From the NCBI RefSeq assembly GCF_013620825.1, contig NZ_NJIC01000010.1, positions 42,650 through 80,022 of the forward strand: 37,373 nucleotides of DNA, in the 5' to 3' direction. Of the stretch, positions 16,904 through 25,450 are shown piece after piece. The notes under the pieces are model-generated. The model did no database searches and was not told where the DNA came from. It was given only the letters and a program-made list of their open reading frames with translations. A program made the position numbers and the translations under genes. Origin of the DNA: Rhodanobacter sp. PCA2 (GTDB taxonomy: Bacteria > Pseudomonadota > Gammaproteobacteria > Xanthomonadales > Rhodanobacteraceae). The first letter of the stretch is position 1. Every line of letters starts with the position of its first letter.

Positions 16904-18547
16904 TCAGCCGGCGACCGCTTCGCTGGCCAGCCGGTTCATCTGCGGCGGCGTGAGCAGCAGGCGGAAGCAGCTGCCGCCGCCGGCCACGCGCACGTATTCC
17001 AGCGAGGCCTGGTTCGCCTCGGCCATCTGCCGCGCCAGGTACAGGCCCAGGCCGGTGCCGTATTCGTGGGTGGTGTAGAACGGCTCGAAGATCTGCGTGG
17101 CCACCTTGGGCGCGATGCCAGGGCCGCGGTCGGTCACTTCCAGGATCGGCTCGCCGTGTTCGCCGTTGCGCACGATCACCATCACCCGCGCCGGCTCGCC
17201 GGGCAGGCGGCCGTAGCGCAGCGCGTTCTGCACCAGGTTCCACATCACCTGCTGCAGTTGCTGCGGGTCGGCCACCGCGGCCACCGCGACGGCGCCGCCC
17301 ACCACCACGCGCAGGGTGTCGTTGCCGATGTCGTTGCCGAGCTTGTATTCGTCCACGAAGGCCTGCGCCCAGCGGCCCAGGTCCAGCGTTTCCGGGCGCG
17401 AGCGCTCGCGGCGCGACAGCTGCAGGATGTTCTCGATGATCTCGTTGAGCCGCACGCAGTGGTTGTTGATGATCTCCACCATGCGCTGGTCGGTGCTGTC
17501 CATGCTCTCCGACTCGGCCAGCAGCTGCGCCGAATAGCGGATCGCCGCCAGCGGGTTGCGGATCTCGTGCGCGATCGAGGCCGACAGCCGGCCCAGCGAA
17601 CTGAGCGTGAGCTCCTCGGCGCGGCGCGACAGCAGCGAGGTGTCGTCGAGGAAGATCAGCACCAGCGAATCGTCGTTCGGCGCGAGGCGGGAGAAGCGCG
17701 GCACCACCTCGGGCACGCCGTCGGCGAGCTGGGTGGCGGTCTCGTCCAGCTTGCCCGAGGTCATCCAGTGGTACAGCCGGCGCGACAGCTCCGGCGCCAG
17801 CCGGCCCAGGTCGCGCTGCTCGGCGCTGGGGTTGCCCAGCAGCATCCACGCCGACTCGTTGATCTGGTGGATGCGGTTCGCGTCGTCCACCAGCAGCACG
17901 CCGGTCTTCATGCGACGGATGATCAGCTCGTTCACCTGCGAAAGGTTCGCCAGGTCGGTGCTGCGCTGCTCGGCCAGCGCCTCGCTGGCGCGCAGTTGCC
18001 GCCCCAGCACGCTGCACAGCGAGGTGATCGAGAAGTAGGCCAGGCCGAACAGCGCCGACTCCAGCAGGTTGCGGTCGGCGATGGGGCTGCCGGGCTCGGA
18101 GAGCAGGGCGTGGGTGAGCAGCCCCAGCGTGGCCAGCGCGGCGAAGAAGCTGGACAGCCGCAGCGACAGGATCAGCGCGCCCACGCCCAGGTTCACCGCC
18201 AGCATCATGGAGATGCCGATGCGGGCGTAGTCGATCAGGCTGAGCGACAGCAGCGCGGCGGCGATGTCCACCACCAGCCAGATCGACACGGCGGCCTTTA
18301 CGTGGAACACGGCGCGGCTGGTCAGCCCCAGCGCGACCACCGCGAACAGCAGGTAGGGCAGGGTGACCAGCAGGACCAGCTGCGGCGAAGCCGTCTGCGC
18401 GCTGCCGATCTGCATCGGCGCGAACGCCAGGCCGATGTACACCAGGGCCTGGATCAGCCGGAAGGTGTTGAGGAACAGCATCTCGTGGCGGGTCGCCGCC
18501 GGAACAACCCGCTGGACGCGCAGCGGTGGGAAGGTGGTGCTGGACAC
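16904..18547 (-). CDS. pilS: PilS, membrane sensor histidine kinase of type IV pili
   Basis: This 547-residue kinase monitors pilin level in the inner membrane and phosphorylates PilR (family knowledge). Six hydrophobic segments occupy about residues 25-185, then a PAS-like domain (MKTGVLLVDDANRIHQIN). The HisKA segment is SIAHEIRNPLAAIRYS with the phospho-accepting His, and the ATPase domain has QVMWNLVQNALRYG, DRGPGIAP and YGTGLGLYLAR. The start is a GTG at 18547 (VSSTTFPPL), with GGAG 11 nt upstream; a later ATG (MLFLNTF) would cut close to the first membrane segment. It lies divergent from sucC, as in Xylella and Xanthomonas, but downstream of it, where pilR is expected, lies the sugar locus instead. 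Confidence 0.9.
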   Translation of the reverse strand: MSSTTFPPLRVQRVVPAATRHEMLFLNTFRLIQALVYIGLAFAPMQIGSAQTASPQLVLLVTLPYLLFAVVALGLTSRAVFHVKAAVSIWLVVDIAAALLSLSLIDYARIGISMMLAVNLGVGALILSLRLSSFFAALATLGLLTHALLSEPGSPIADRNLLESALFGLAYFSITSLCSVLGRQLRASEALAEQRSTDLANLSQVNELIIRRMKTGVLLVDDANRIHQINESAWMLLGNPSAEQRDLGRLAPELSRRLYHWMTSGKLDETATQLADGVPEVVPRFSRLAPNDDSLVLIFLDDTSLLSRRAEELTLSSLGRLSASIAHEIRNPLAAIRYSAQLLAESESMDSTDQRMVEIINNHCVRLNEIIENILQLSRRERSRPETLDLGRWAQAFVDEYKLGNDIGNDTLRVVVGGAVAVAAVADPQQLQQVMWNLVQNALRYGRLPGEPARVMVIVRNGEHGEPILEVTDRGPGIAPKVATQIFEPFYTTHEYGTGLGLYLARQMAEANQASLEYVRVAGGGSCFRLLLTPPQMNRLASEAVAG

Positions 18548-18580
18548 GATGTGCGGCACTCCGGAGCGATCCCGGCGGAG

Positions 18581-18586
18581 TTTATA
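18581..18586 (-). promoter_or_regulatory. Possible -10 box for pilS
   Basis: TATAAA on the minus strand lies about 34 bp before the GTG start, in otherwise GC-rich DNA. No good -35 hexamer is visible at 16-18 bp, so the call is weak. Confidence 0.3.
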
Positions 18587-18685
18587 GGCGGGTTGCAGTT
18601 TCGTGAACCTTGGGACCCGCCGCCGGGCCGCGGGCGCGGCGTCCGGACGCCCCCGGCCGGGCCCGTGTCGGCGCCGGAATATGCG

Positions 18686-18709
18686 GCGCCCCTTTCCATC
18701 AGGGGGCGC
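18686..18709. other. Hairpin in the sucC upstream region
   Basis: GCGCCCCT (18686-18693) and AGGGGGCGC (18701-18709) pair with one bulge around TTCCATC. It lies in the 323-bp divergent spacer between pilS and sucC (18548-18870), which is otherwise very GC-rich and shows no convincing sucC promoter by eye. A leader structure or REP-like element are both possible. Confidence 0.3.
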
Positions 18710-18870
18710 TTCCGCGAAAATGGGCGGCCGTTTCGCGCGGTTCCTGCCTCGTCGGGGCACCGCCGCGCACTCCGCAAGCCGGCAGCGTCCGCGCCGTCCG
18801 ACTCCCCGCAAGCCCGCGCCGCGTTCCATCTGCGCGAGCCCGTGTTTCCCCGTTCGCTCGAGGCTATCGA

Positions 18871-20031
18871 ATGAATTTCCACGAATACCAGGCCAAAGAA
18901 CTGTTCGCGCAGTACGGCATCGCCGTGCCGCCGGGCAAGGTCGCCAATTCCCCCGACGCCGCCGTCGACGCTGCCAAGGCGCTGGGCGGTTCCCAATGGA
19001 TGGTCAAGGCGCAGATCCACGCCGGTGGCCGCGGCAAGGCCGGCGGCGTGAAGTTCTGCCGCAGCTTCGACGACGTCCGCACCGCCGCCAAGGCCATGCT
19101 GGGCACGAAGATGGAAACCTACCAGTCCGCCGGCCGCGCGCTGCCGGTGAACCTGGTGCTGGTCACCGACGCCACCGACATCGCCAAGGAGCTGTACCTC
19201 TCGGTGCTGGTGGACCGCGACTCCAGGGCCGTCTCCTTCATCGCCTCCAAGCACGGCGGCGTGGACATCGAGCAGGTCGCCAAGGACACCCCCGAGGACA
19301 TCCACACCATCGTGGTGGACTTCGTCGAGGGCCTGCAGCCCTACCAGTGCCGCCAGCTCGGCTTCGCGATGGACCTGAACCCCAAGCAGGTCAACCAGCT
19401 CACCAAGATCATGCTGGGCCTGTACAAGCTGTTCAACGACAAGGACCTCTCGCTGGTCGAGCTGAACCCGCTCGCCATCCTCGCCGACGGCAACCTCGCC
19501 GCGCTGGACGGCAAGGTGAACTCCGACGACAACGCCGAGTTCCGCCACGCCGACCTCGCCGCGATGCGCGACCTCAGCCAGGAGGATGCCGCCGAGGCGG
19601 CCGCGGTGCAGAACAACCTCAACTACGTGACGATGGACGGCACCATCGGCTGCATGGTCAACGGCGCGGGCCTGGCCATGGCCACCATGGACGTGATCAA
19701 GCTGGCGGGCGGCGAGCCGGCCAACTTCCTCGACGTGGGCGGCGGCGCCACCAAGGAACGCGTCACCGAGGCGTTCAAGCTGATCACCTCCTCCGACAAG
19801 GTCAAGGCCATCCTGGTCAACATCTTCGGCGGCATCGTCCGCTGCGACATGATCGCCGAGGGCATCATCGCCGCGGTGAAGGAAGTGGGCCTGAAGATTC
19901 CGGTGGTGGTGCGCCTGCAGGGCACCAACGTGGAGAAGGGCCGCGAACTGCTGGCCAACTCCGGCCTGGCGATCACGCCGGCCGACGATCTCAACGACGC
20001 GGCGCAGAAAGCCGTGGCCGCCGCGAAGTGA
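18871..20031 (+). CDS. sucC: Succinyl-CoA synthetase beta subunit (ADP-forming)
   Basis: The 386-residue subunit carries an ATP-grasp domain ([32 protein letters not shown]) and the C-terminal CoA-ligase flavodoxin-like domain ([30 protein letters not shown]). With SucD it converts succinyl-CoA, ADP and phosphate to succinate and ATP in the TCA cycle. Length is normal for the family (about 388). The ATG at 18871 follows GAGG by 7 nt; the frame remains open upstream through GC-rich leader DNA, which is not coding. sucD follows after 13 bp. Confidence 0.97.
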   Translation: MNFHEYQAKELFAQYGIAVPPGKVANSPDAAVDAAKALGGSQWMVKAQIHAGGRGKAGGVKFCRSFDDVRTAAKAMLGTKMETYQSAGRALPVNLVLVTDATDIAKELYLSVLVDRDSRAVSFIASKHGGVDIEQVAKDTPEDIHTIVVDFVEGLQPYQCRQLGFAMDLNPKQVNQLTKIMLGLYKLFNDKDLSLVELNPLAILADGNLAALDGKVNSDDNAEFRHADLAAMRDLSQEDAAEAAAVQNNLNYVTMDGTIGCMVNGAGLAMATMDVIKLAGGEPANFLDVGGGATKERVTEAFKLITSSDKVKAILVNIFGGIVRCDMIAEGIIAAVKEVGLKIPVVVRLQGTNVEKGRELLANSGLAITPADDLNDAAQKAVAAAK

Positions 20032-20044
20032 GGAGCTAAAAGCA

Positions 20045-20920
20045 ATGAGCGTTCTCGTCAACAAGAACACCAAGGTGATCGTGCAGGGCTTCACCGGCCA
20101 GCAGGGCACCTTCCATGCACAGCAGGCGCTGGACTACGGCACCAAGGTCGTGGGCGGCGTCACCCCCGGCAAGGGCGGCAGCGAGCACATCGGCCTGCCG
20201 GTCTTCAACAGCGTGCAGGAAGCGGTGGACGACACCGGCGCCGACGCGTCGGTGATCTTCGTGCCGCCGCCGTTCGCGGCCGATTCCATCCTGGAGGCGG
20301 TCGACGCCGGCATCCGCGTGATCGTGGCGATCACCGAAGGCATCCCGGTGCTCGACATGCTGCGCGTGAAGAACGTGCTGGCGCAGCATCCGGAAACCGT
20401 GCTGATCGGGCCGAACTGCCCCGGCGTGATCACCCCGGGCGAATGCAAGATCGGCATCATGCCGGGCCACATCCACAAGCCGGGCAAGGTCGGCATCGTG
20501 TCGCGCTCCGGCACGCTGACCTATGAAGCCGTGTTCCAGACCACCAACGAAGGCCTGGGCCAGTCCACCTGCATCGGCATCGGCGGCGACCCGATCAACG
20601 GCCTCAGCTTCATCGACTGCCTGAAGCTGTTCCAGGACGACCCGCAGACCGAGGGCATCATCATGGTCGGCGAGATCGGCGGCAGCGCCGAGGAAGACGC
20701 CGCCGAATTCATCGGCGAATACGTCAAGAAGCCGGTGGTGTCCTTCATCGCCGGCGCCTCGGCCCCGGCCGGCAAGCGCATGGGCCATGCCGGCGCGATC
20801 ATCTCCGGCGGCAAGGGCACCGCCGCGGCGAAATTCGCCGCGCTGGAGAAGGCCGGCGTCACCACCGTGAAGTCGCCTGCCGACCTCGGCAAGACGCTCG
20901 CCGGGCTGATGAAGAAGTAA
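20045..20920 (+). CDS. sucD: Succinyl-CoA synthetase alpha subunit
   Basis: The 291-residue alpha subunit has an N-terminal CoA-binding Rossmann domain ([19 protein letters not shown]) and a C-terminal ligase domain. The phosphorylated active-site histidine is H248 in [35 protein letters not shown] is the usual conserved loop. It is co-transcribed with sucC; a GAGGAG ribosome site overlaps the sucC stop region, and a strong terminator closes the operon 22 bp after the stop. Confidence 0.97.
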   Translation: MSVLVNKNTKVIVQGFTGQQGTFHAQQALDYGTKVVGGVTPGKGGSEHIGLPVFNSVQEAVDDTGADASVIFVPPPFAADSILEAVDAGIRVIVAITEGIPVLDMLRVKNVLAQHPETVLIGPNCPGVITPGECKIGIMPGHIHKPGKVGIVSRSGTLTYEAVFQTTNEGLGQSTCIGIGGDPINGLSFIDCLKLFQDDPQTEGIIMVGEIGGSAEEDAAEFIGEYVKKPVVSFIAGASAPAGKRMGHAGAIISGGKGTAAAKFAALEKAGVTTVKSPADLGKTLAGLMKK

Positions 20921-20942
20921 TCGGGTCTTTCCGACCGATGCG

Positions 20943-20976
20943 AGAAGGGCCGCCACCGTGCGGCCCTTCTTGTTTT
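20943..20976 (+). terminator. Rho-independent terminator of sucCD
   Basis: AGAAGGGCCGC (20943-20953) pairs perfectly with GCGGCCCTTCT (20960-20970) around a 6-nt loop and is followed by TGTTTT. The convergent argP gene ends 8 bp beyond. Confidence 0.85.
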
Positions 20977-20984
20977 CCGTCCAC

Positions 20985-21890
20985 TCAATGCGCCCGCGCG
21001 GGACGCAGGCTTTGCCGGGCCGCGCGCTGCAGCGCGTCGGTGACCTTGGCCAGCGCGGTGGAGCGGATCGACCAGTGCTGCCAGTACAGCGGCACGTCCA
21101 GCCAGCGCCTGGGCGCGATCGGCTGCAGCGTGCCTTGGGCGAAGGGCTGCTCCAGCATCGACTCCGGCGCCATCGCCCAGCCGAGTCCCAGCGCCGCGCC
21201 TTCGACGAAGGCGGTGGAGGAGGGCAGGTAATGCATGGGCGGACTCAGCCGGGCGCGGGTCACGCTGCGCACGAAGCGCCATTGCAGGGCGTCCTTGCGG
21301 TTGAACACCAGCATCGGCGCCGCGCCCAGCGAGGCGGCATCGAGGCCCTTCGCGAAGTGCCGGGCGACGAAGTCCGGCGCGGCGACCGGCAGGTAGCGCA
21401 TCACGCCAAGCGTCTTCACGGTGCAGCCCTGCACCGGGCGGGCGTCCGTGGTGATCGCGCCCAGCACCGAGCCGTCGCGCAGCAGGTCGGCGGTGTGGTC
21501 CTGGTCCTCCACCCGGACGTCGAACAGCAATCCGTCGCGCCGATGCGGTTCGGCCAGCGCGCCGAGCACCCAGGTGGCGAGCGAATCCGCGTTCACGGCG
21601 ATGGATATCGTGACGGGCGCGGCGCGTTCCGTTTCGACGAGGAAGTCGCCGAGGATCTCGGCTTCCAGCAGGCGCATCTGCTGCACGCCGCGCAGCAGGC
21701 GCTCGCCCGCTGGCGTGGGCCGGCTGGGGGACTGGCGCAGCACCAGCACCTGGCCCAGGCGGTCCTCCAGCGCCTTGATGCGCTGGGAGATCGCGGACGG
21801 GGTCAGCGAGAGCCGCCGCGCGGCGCCCTCGAAACTGCCCTCGTCCAGCACGGCGACGAAGGCGGCCAGTTGCGGGTTGAGCAGGCGCAC
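20985..21890 (-). CDS. argP: ArgP/LysG-type LysR regulator
   Basis: This 301-residue LysR-family activator has an N-terminal winged helix (AAFVAVLDEGSFEGAARRL, LTPSAISQRIKALEDRLG) and an effector domain with ISIAVNADSLATW, a signature shared with E. coli ArgP and Corynebacterium LysG. Those proteins sense lysine/arginine and activate the adjacent exporter gene. Here the exporter is divergent and 102 bp away, the classical arrangement. The GTG at 21890 was chosen because GGAG lies 5 nt upstream; an ATG 11 codons earlier lies in the AT-rich regulatory spacer. Confidence 0.88.
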   Translation of the reverse strand: MRLLNPQLAAFVAVLDEGSFEGAARRLSLTPSAISQRIKALEDRLGQVLVLRQSPSRPTPAGERLLRGVQQMRLLEAEILGDFLVETERAAPVTISIAVNADSLATWVLGALAEPHRRDGLLFDVRVEDQDHTADLLRDGSVLGAITTDARPVQGCTVKTLGVMRYLPVAAPDFVARHFAKGLDAASLGAAPMLVFNRKDALQWRFVRSVTRARLSPPMHYLPSSTAFVEGAALGLGWAMAPESMLEQPFAQGTLQPIAPRRWLDVPLYWQHWSIRSTALAKVTDALQRAARQSLRPARAH

Positions 21891-21905
21891 GGGCGCTCCA
21901 CTTGG

Positions 21906-21942
21906 TAAGAAAAACTGCATCAAGTTAAGAAAATACAGTTTT
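21906..21942. promoter_or_regulatory. argP-argO divergent control region (candidate ArgP site)
   Basis: A short AT-rich island contains AAAACTG (21911-21917) and its inverse CAGTTTT (21936-21942), and the direct repeat TAAGAAAA at 21906-21913 and 21926-21933, offset 20 bp, about two helical turns. Repeated half-sites on one face of the helix are typical for LysR-type binding. No consensus promoter is obvious. Confidence 0.5.
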
Positions 21943-21992
21943 ACTCATGATGGCGTCCATCCGAAAGTGGGCCTCCCTTGGTGAGGTCGATC

Positions 21993-22610
21993 ATGTTTCC
22001 ATCCGCTTATTTCGCCGGGCTGGGCACCGGCGCCGCCCTGATCGTCGCGATCGGCGCGCAGAACGCGTTCGTGCTGCGCCAGGGCCTGCAGCGCCTGCAC
22101 GTGGGCACGGTGGTGCTGGTCTGCGTGCTGGCCGATGTCACGCTGATCGTGCTGGGCGTGGCCGGCATGGGACTGGCCGTGCAACAGCAGCCCGGACTGC
22201 TGCAGGTGCTGCGTTTCGTCGGCGCGGCGTTTCTCGCCGCCTACGGGCTGCTGGCGGCCAGGCGCGCGTGGCGCGGCGAAAGCGGCCTGCGCCCGGCCGA
22301 TGCGGCGGCCAGCGGCCGTGGCCGCACGGTGCTGGCCTGCCTGGGCTTCACCCTGCTCAATCCGCATGTGTATCTGGACACCGTGGTGCTGCTGGGCAGC
22401 CTGTCCACCCATTACGACGGCGGCGGCCGCTGGTGGTTCGCCGCGGGCGCGGGCACGGGGAGCGTGCTGTGGTTCACGGCGCTGGGCTACGGCGCGCGGC
22501 TGCTGCTGCCGGTGTTCCGCAGTCCGGTGGCGTGGCGGGTGTTCGACCTGCTGGTGGCCTTGCTGATGTGGACGCTGGCCGCGCTGTTGCTGCTGCAGCC
22601 CATGGCCTGA
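21993..22610 (+). CDS. LysE/ArgO-family basic amino-acid exporter
   Basis: The 205-residue inner-membrane protein has about six hydrophobic segments and the LysE signatures GTGAALIVAIGAQNAFVLRQG at the N-terminus and GFTLLNPHVYLDTVVLLG in the middle. It should export lysine and/or arginine. The ATG at 21993 follows GAGG by 6 nt; a TTG 15 bp upstream is in frame but would lack its own ribosome site. Control by the divergent ArgP-like regulator is expected. I cannot tell arginine from lysine preference, so no symbol is given. Confidence 0.9.
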   Translation: MFPSAYFAGLGTGAALIVAIGAQNAFVLRQGLQRLHVGTVVLVCVLADVTLIVLGVAGMGLAVQQQPGLLQVLRFVGAAFLAAYGLLAARRAWRGESGLRPADAAASGRGRTVLACLGFTLLNPHVYLDTVVLLGSLSTHYDGGGRWWFAAGAGTGSVLWFTALGYGARLLLPVFRSPVAWRVFDLLVALLMWTLAALLLLQPMA

Positions 22611-22715
22611 GGGAGCGGTGGTTGGCGACCGGGAGCGGGCGCACGCGGTTCCCACGGCGGGGCGATGCACTACCATTTCGTCCGCGATTCCGCCGTTCCC
22701 CGAGGGACCCGATAC

Positions 22716-24407
22716 ATGGCTGTTCTCAGGCTGGCGCTGGCCCAGCACGATTTCCCGGTCGGCGCGGTCGCGGCGAACGCCGCGAAGATGGGCGACCTCA
22801 TGGCGCAGGCCCGCGCCGGCGGCGCCGAACTGGTGGTGTTCCCCGAGCTGGCGCTGTCTGGCTATCCGCCGGAGGACCTGCTGCTGCGTCCCAGCTTCCT
22901 CGCCGCCTGCGAGGAGGCACTGCAGGCGCTGGCGGCCGCGACGGACGGGCTGGCCGCGCTGGTCGGTTTTCCGCACAGCGAGGGCGAGGTGTTCAACGCC
23001 GCCGCGCTGCTGCGCGAGGGCCGCGTCGTGCAGATCGCGCACAAGCAGGCGCTGCCGAACTACGGCGTGTTCGACGACAAGCGCTATTTCCGCGCTGGCC
23101 ACGCCAGCGCGGTGACCACGTTGGGCGGCGTGCGCATCGGCCTGTTGATCTGCGAGGACGTGTGGCAGCCCGAGCCGGCCGCCGCCGCGGCCCGCGCCGG
23201 CGCCGAGCTGATCGTGGTGATCAACGCCTCGCCCTGGGACGACGAGAAGCAGGCCGGGCGCGAGGCCGTGCTGGTCGAGCGCGCGAAGGAAACCGGCTGC
23301 GCCCTCGTCTACCTCAACCTGGTCGGCGGCCAGGACGAGGTGGTGTACGACGGCGGTTCGCTGCTGGTGAATGGCGACGGCAGCATCGCCGCGCGCGCAC
23401 CGGCCTTCGTCGATGCCTTGCTGTGGGCCGAATTCGACCCGGCCACGCGCAGCCTGCGCGCCGACGGCTGGCCGGCACGCCCGGAGCAGCCGCCCGAGGC
23501 CGTGCTGTACGCCGCGCTGGTGCGCGGCATCCGCGACTACATCGACAAGAACGGCTTCGCCGGCGTGCTGCTGGGACTGTCCGGCGGCATCGACTCGGCG
23601 TTGACCCTGGCGCTGGCGGTGGACGCGCTGGGCGCCGGGCGCGTCACCGCGGTGATGATGCCCACCCGCCACACCTCGCAGCTGTCGCTGGACGGCGCCC
23701 GGGCGCAGGCCGTGCAACTGGGCGTGGACTACCACGTGATCGACATCGAGCCGACCTACCGCAGCTTCCTCGACGCGCTGGCGCCGGCCTTCGCCGGCAA
23801 GGCGGCCGATACCGCCGAGGAGAACCTGCAGTCGCGCACCCGCGGCGTGATGCTGATGGCGCTGTCGAACAAGCACGGCAAGCTGCTGCTCGCCACCGGC
23901 AACAAGAGCGAGATGGCGGTGGGCTACTGCACGCTGTACGGCGACATGTGCGGTGCCTATGCGCCGCTCAAGGACGTCTACAAGACGGTGGTGTATCGCC
24001 TCGCGCGCTGGCGGAATGGAGCCGGGATTCGGGATTGGGGATTCGGGATTCGGGAAAAGCCTCCGGCTGGCGGGGGGGCGCTTTACCCAATCCCCAATCC
24101 CGAATCCCCAATCCCGCACGAAGTGATCGAACGGCCGCCTTCAGCCGAGCTGCGCGACAACCAGACCGACCAGGATTCGCTGCCGCCCTACGAGGTGCTG
24201 GACGCGATCCTCGAACGCTTCATCGAAGGCGAGCAGTCGCAGGCCGAGATCGTCGCGGCCGGATTTCCCGCCGACGTGGTGCACCGCGCGGTGCGGCTGG
24301 TGCTGGTGAACGAATTCAAGCGCCGCCAGTCGGCGCCGGGGCCGCGCGTCACCACCCGCGCGTTCGGCCGCGAGCGGCGCTATCCCATCACCTCCGGCTG
24401 GCGCTGA
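22716..24407 (+). CDS. nadE: Glutamine-dependent NAD+ synthetase with in-frame repeat insertion
   Basis: The 563-residue protein makes NAD from deamido-NAD, ATP and glutamine. The N-terminal nitrilase-type glutaminase domain (about 1-265) has the triad E44 (FPELALSGYPP), K110 (HKQALPNYG) and C146 (LLICEDVW). The C-terminal synthetase has the PP-loop LSGGIDSALTLALA (S289 on), then NKSEMAVGYCTLYGD and PPSAELRDNQTDQDSLPPYEVLD. Between VYRLARWRN and HEVIERPPSAELR about 32 residues (about 436-467) are encoded by a palindromic repeat and match nothing in the family; the protein is longer than the usual ~540 by about that amount. The frame is kept and all motifs survive, so it is probably functional. 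The ATG at 22716 follows GAGGGA by 8 nt. Confidence 0.93.
   Translation: MAVLRLALAQHDFPVGAVAANAAKMGDLMAQARAGGAELVVFPELALSGYPPEDLLLRPSFLAACEEALQALAAATDGLAALVGFPHSEGEVFNAAALLREGRVVQIAHKQALPNYGVFDDKRYFRAGHASAVTTLGGVRIGLLICEDVWQPEPAAAAARAGAELIVVINASPWDDEKQAGREAVLVERAKETGCALVYLNLVGGQDEVVYDGGSLLVNGDGSIAARAPAFVDALLWAEFDPATRSLRADGWPARPEQPPEAVLYAALVRGIRDYIDKNGFAGVLLGLSGGIDSALTLALAVDALGAGRVTAVMMPTRHTSQLSLDGARAQAVQLGVDYHVIDIEPTYRSFLDALAPAFAGKAADTAEENLQSRTRGVMLMALSNKHGKLLLATGNKSEMAVGYCTLYGDMCGAYAPLKDVYKTVVYRLARWRNGAGIRDWGFGIREKPPAGGGALYPIPNPESPIPHEVIERPPSAELRDNQTDQDSLPPYEVLDAILERFIEGEQSQAEIVAAGFPADVVHRAVRLVLVNEFKRRQSAPGPRVTTRAFGRERRYPITSGWR
24023..24116. repeat. Heptad palindromic repeat element inside nadE
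   Basis: The left arm (24023-24054) is four to five copies of GGGATT(C/G). The right arm (24086-24116) is the same in inverse orientation, (C/G)AATCCC. Inner bases AAAGC (24056-24060) and GCTTT (24080-24084) extend the hairpin. Arms differ only at some C/G positions. It is read in frame within nadE as GIRDWGFGIRE on entry and YPIPNPESPIP on exit. A second copy of one arm lies at 37282-37310, so it is a dispersed element, not native nadE sequence. Confidence 0.85.
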
Positions 24408-24439
24408 ACGGCGCTGGCCGCCCGTGTGCGCCGGCCATG

Positions 24440-24470
24440 AAAAAAGACGCCGGGCCAGGCCCGGTGTCTT
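24440..24470 (-). terminator. Terminator of bamD
   Basis: AAGACGCCGGGC (24444-24455) pairs with GCCCGGTGTCTT (24459-24470) with one weak pair. On the minus strand the hairpin runs into six T (24445-24440), a good terminator for bamD. On the plus strand it may also end nadE transcripts, though the T-run there is poor. Confidence 0.75.
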
Positions 24471-24488
24471 CGTGTGCGGTTGCGGTGT

Positions 24489-25355
24489 TCAGTGGTGGCG
24501 CATGAACGGGATCATCTTGCGCCACATCGCCACCTCGTGCGGCCACTTCGGATCCTTCAGGTAGGGATGGTCCGGGTAGTTCAGCGCCAGCACCTGGCGG
24601 GTCTGGTCGGCCAGCTTGTCCTGCTTCAGCGCGAGGTAGCTGCGGGTGAGGATGGCCAGCGCGTCGCCGGTCTGCGGCGCCTGCTGGTAGTGCTCGATCA
24701 CGTACTGCGCGCGGTCGGCGGCGCCGATGTAGACGCGGTTGTACAGGTAGAACTCCGCCACGTTGATCTCGTACTGCGCCAGCACGTTGCGCAGGTAGAT
24801 CATGCGCTGGCGCGCGTCGGCCGCGTAGGCGCTGTTCGGAAAGCGGCGCGACAGCTCCGCGAAGTCGTCGAACGACTGCAGGTTGTAGCCCTGGTCGCGG
24901 CGGGACTGCGCTTCCTTGTCGTGCGAGATCTTGTCCATGAAGCCGGTGGTGCGGTCGAAATTGATCAGGCCGCGCAGGTAATAGGCATAATCCACATGCT
25001 TGTTGGCCGGATAGGTCTTGATGAAGCGGTTGACCGTGGAGTACGCGTCCTCGGACTCGCCGTCCTTGTATTGCGCGTAGGCCAGTTCGAGCTGGGCCTG
25101 CTCGTTGTAGTCGCCGGACGGGAAACGGGCGATCAGGCGCTGGTAGGCCTTGATCGCCGCGGCGTAGTCGGCGTTCTCCAGCGAGGTGTGCGCGTTGTTG
25201 TACAGCGCGCCTACCGGCATGGTATCGATGCTGTCGCGCTTGTGGCCGAACAGCGAGCATGCGCTCATGGCCAAGGCCAGGGCGAGTACGGCGAGCGTCC
25301 GGAGGCACGACCGCGTGGTCGTCGGCAGCTTGAGCGAATCGAAGGTTGGACGCAT
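24489..25355 (-). CDS. bamD: BamD, outer-membrane assembly lipoprotein
   Basis: The 288-residue protein is an essential part of the BAM complex that inserts beta-barrel proteins. It has a lipoprotein signal with lipidation Cys in ALAMSACSLFG, then TPR-like repeats (YNNAHTSLENADYAAAIKAYQRLIARFP as the start of the first, written here only to ARFP) through about residue 260. AYYLRGLINFDRTT is a conserved BamD segment. Gene order (bamD divergent from rluD-pgeF-clpB) is the same as in E. coli and supports the call. The ATG at 25355 has no obvious Shine-Dalgarno, but no better start precedes the lipobox. Confidence 0.93.
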   Translation of the reverse strand: MRPTFDSLKLPTTTRSCLRTLAVLALALAMSACSLFGHKRDSIDTMPVGALYNNAHTSLENADYAAAIKAYQRLIARFPSGDYNEQAQLELAYAQYKDGESEDAYSTVNRFIKTYPANKHVDYAYYLRGLINFDRTTGFMDKISHDKEAQSRRDQGYNLQSFDDFAELSRRFPNSAYAADARQRMIYLRNVLAQYEINVAEFYLYNRVYIGAADRAQYVIEHYQQAPQTGDALAILTRSYLALKQDKLADQTRQVLALNYPDHPYLKDPKWPHEVAMWRKMIPFMRHH

Positions 25356-25388
25356 GGAAAAGGGTCGTTGATGTTTGATCGAAAAGGC

Positions 25389-25394
25389 ATGATA
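25389..25394 (-). promoter_or_regulatory. Possible -10 box for bamD
   Basis: TATCAT on the minus strand (five of six consensus) lies 33 bp before the bamD ATG in the 95-bp divergent spacer. No clear -35 partner is visible. Confidence 0.35.
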
Positions 25395-25450
25395 GCCGAA
25401 ACCGGCGCCGCACCGCGGCCTGCCGCCGCCTGCCCTGCGGGAGGCCGCGC

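Noticed and set aside
24023-24116. Small CRISPR-like array
   Set aside because: The units are contiguous 7-mers in inverted arms, without spacers of uniform length or cas genes.
24001-24120. nadE as a pseudogene disrupted by a repeat
   Set aside because: The frame continues through the insertion and all downstream motifs are intact, so loss of function is not supported.
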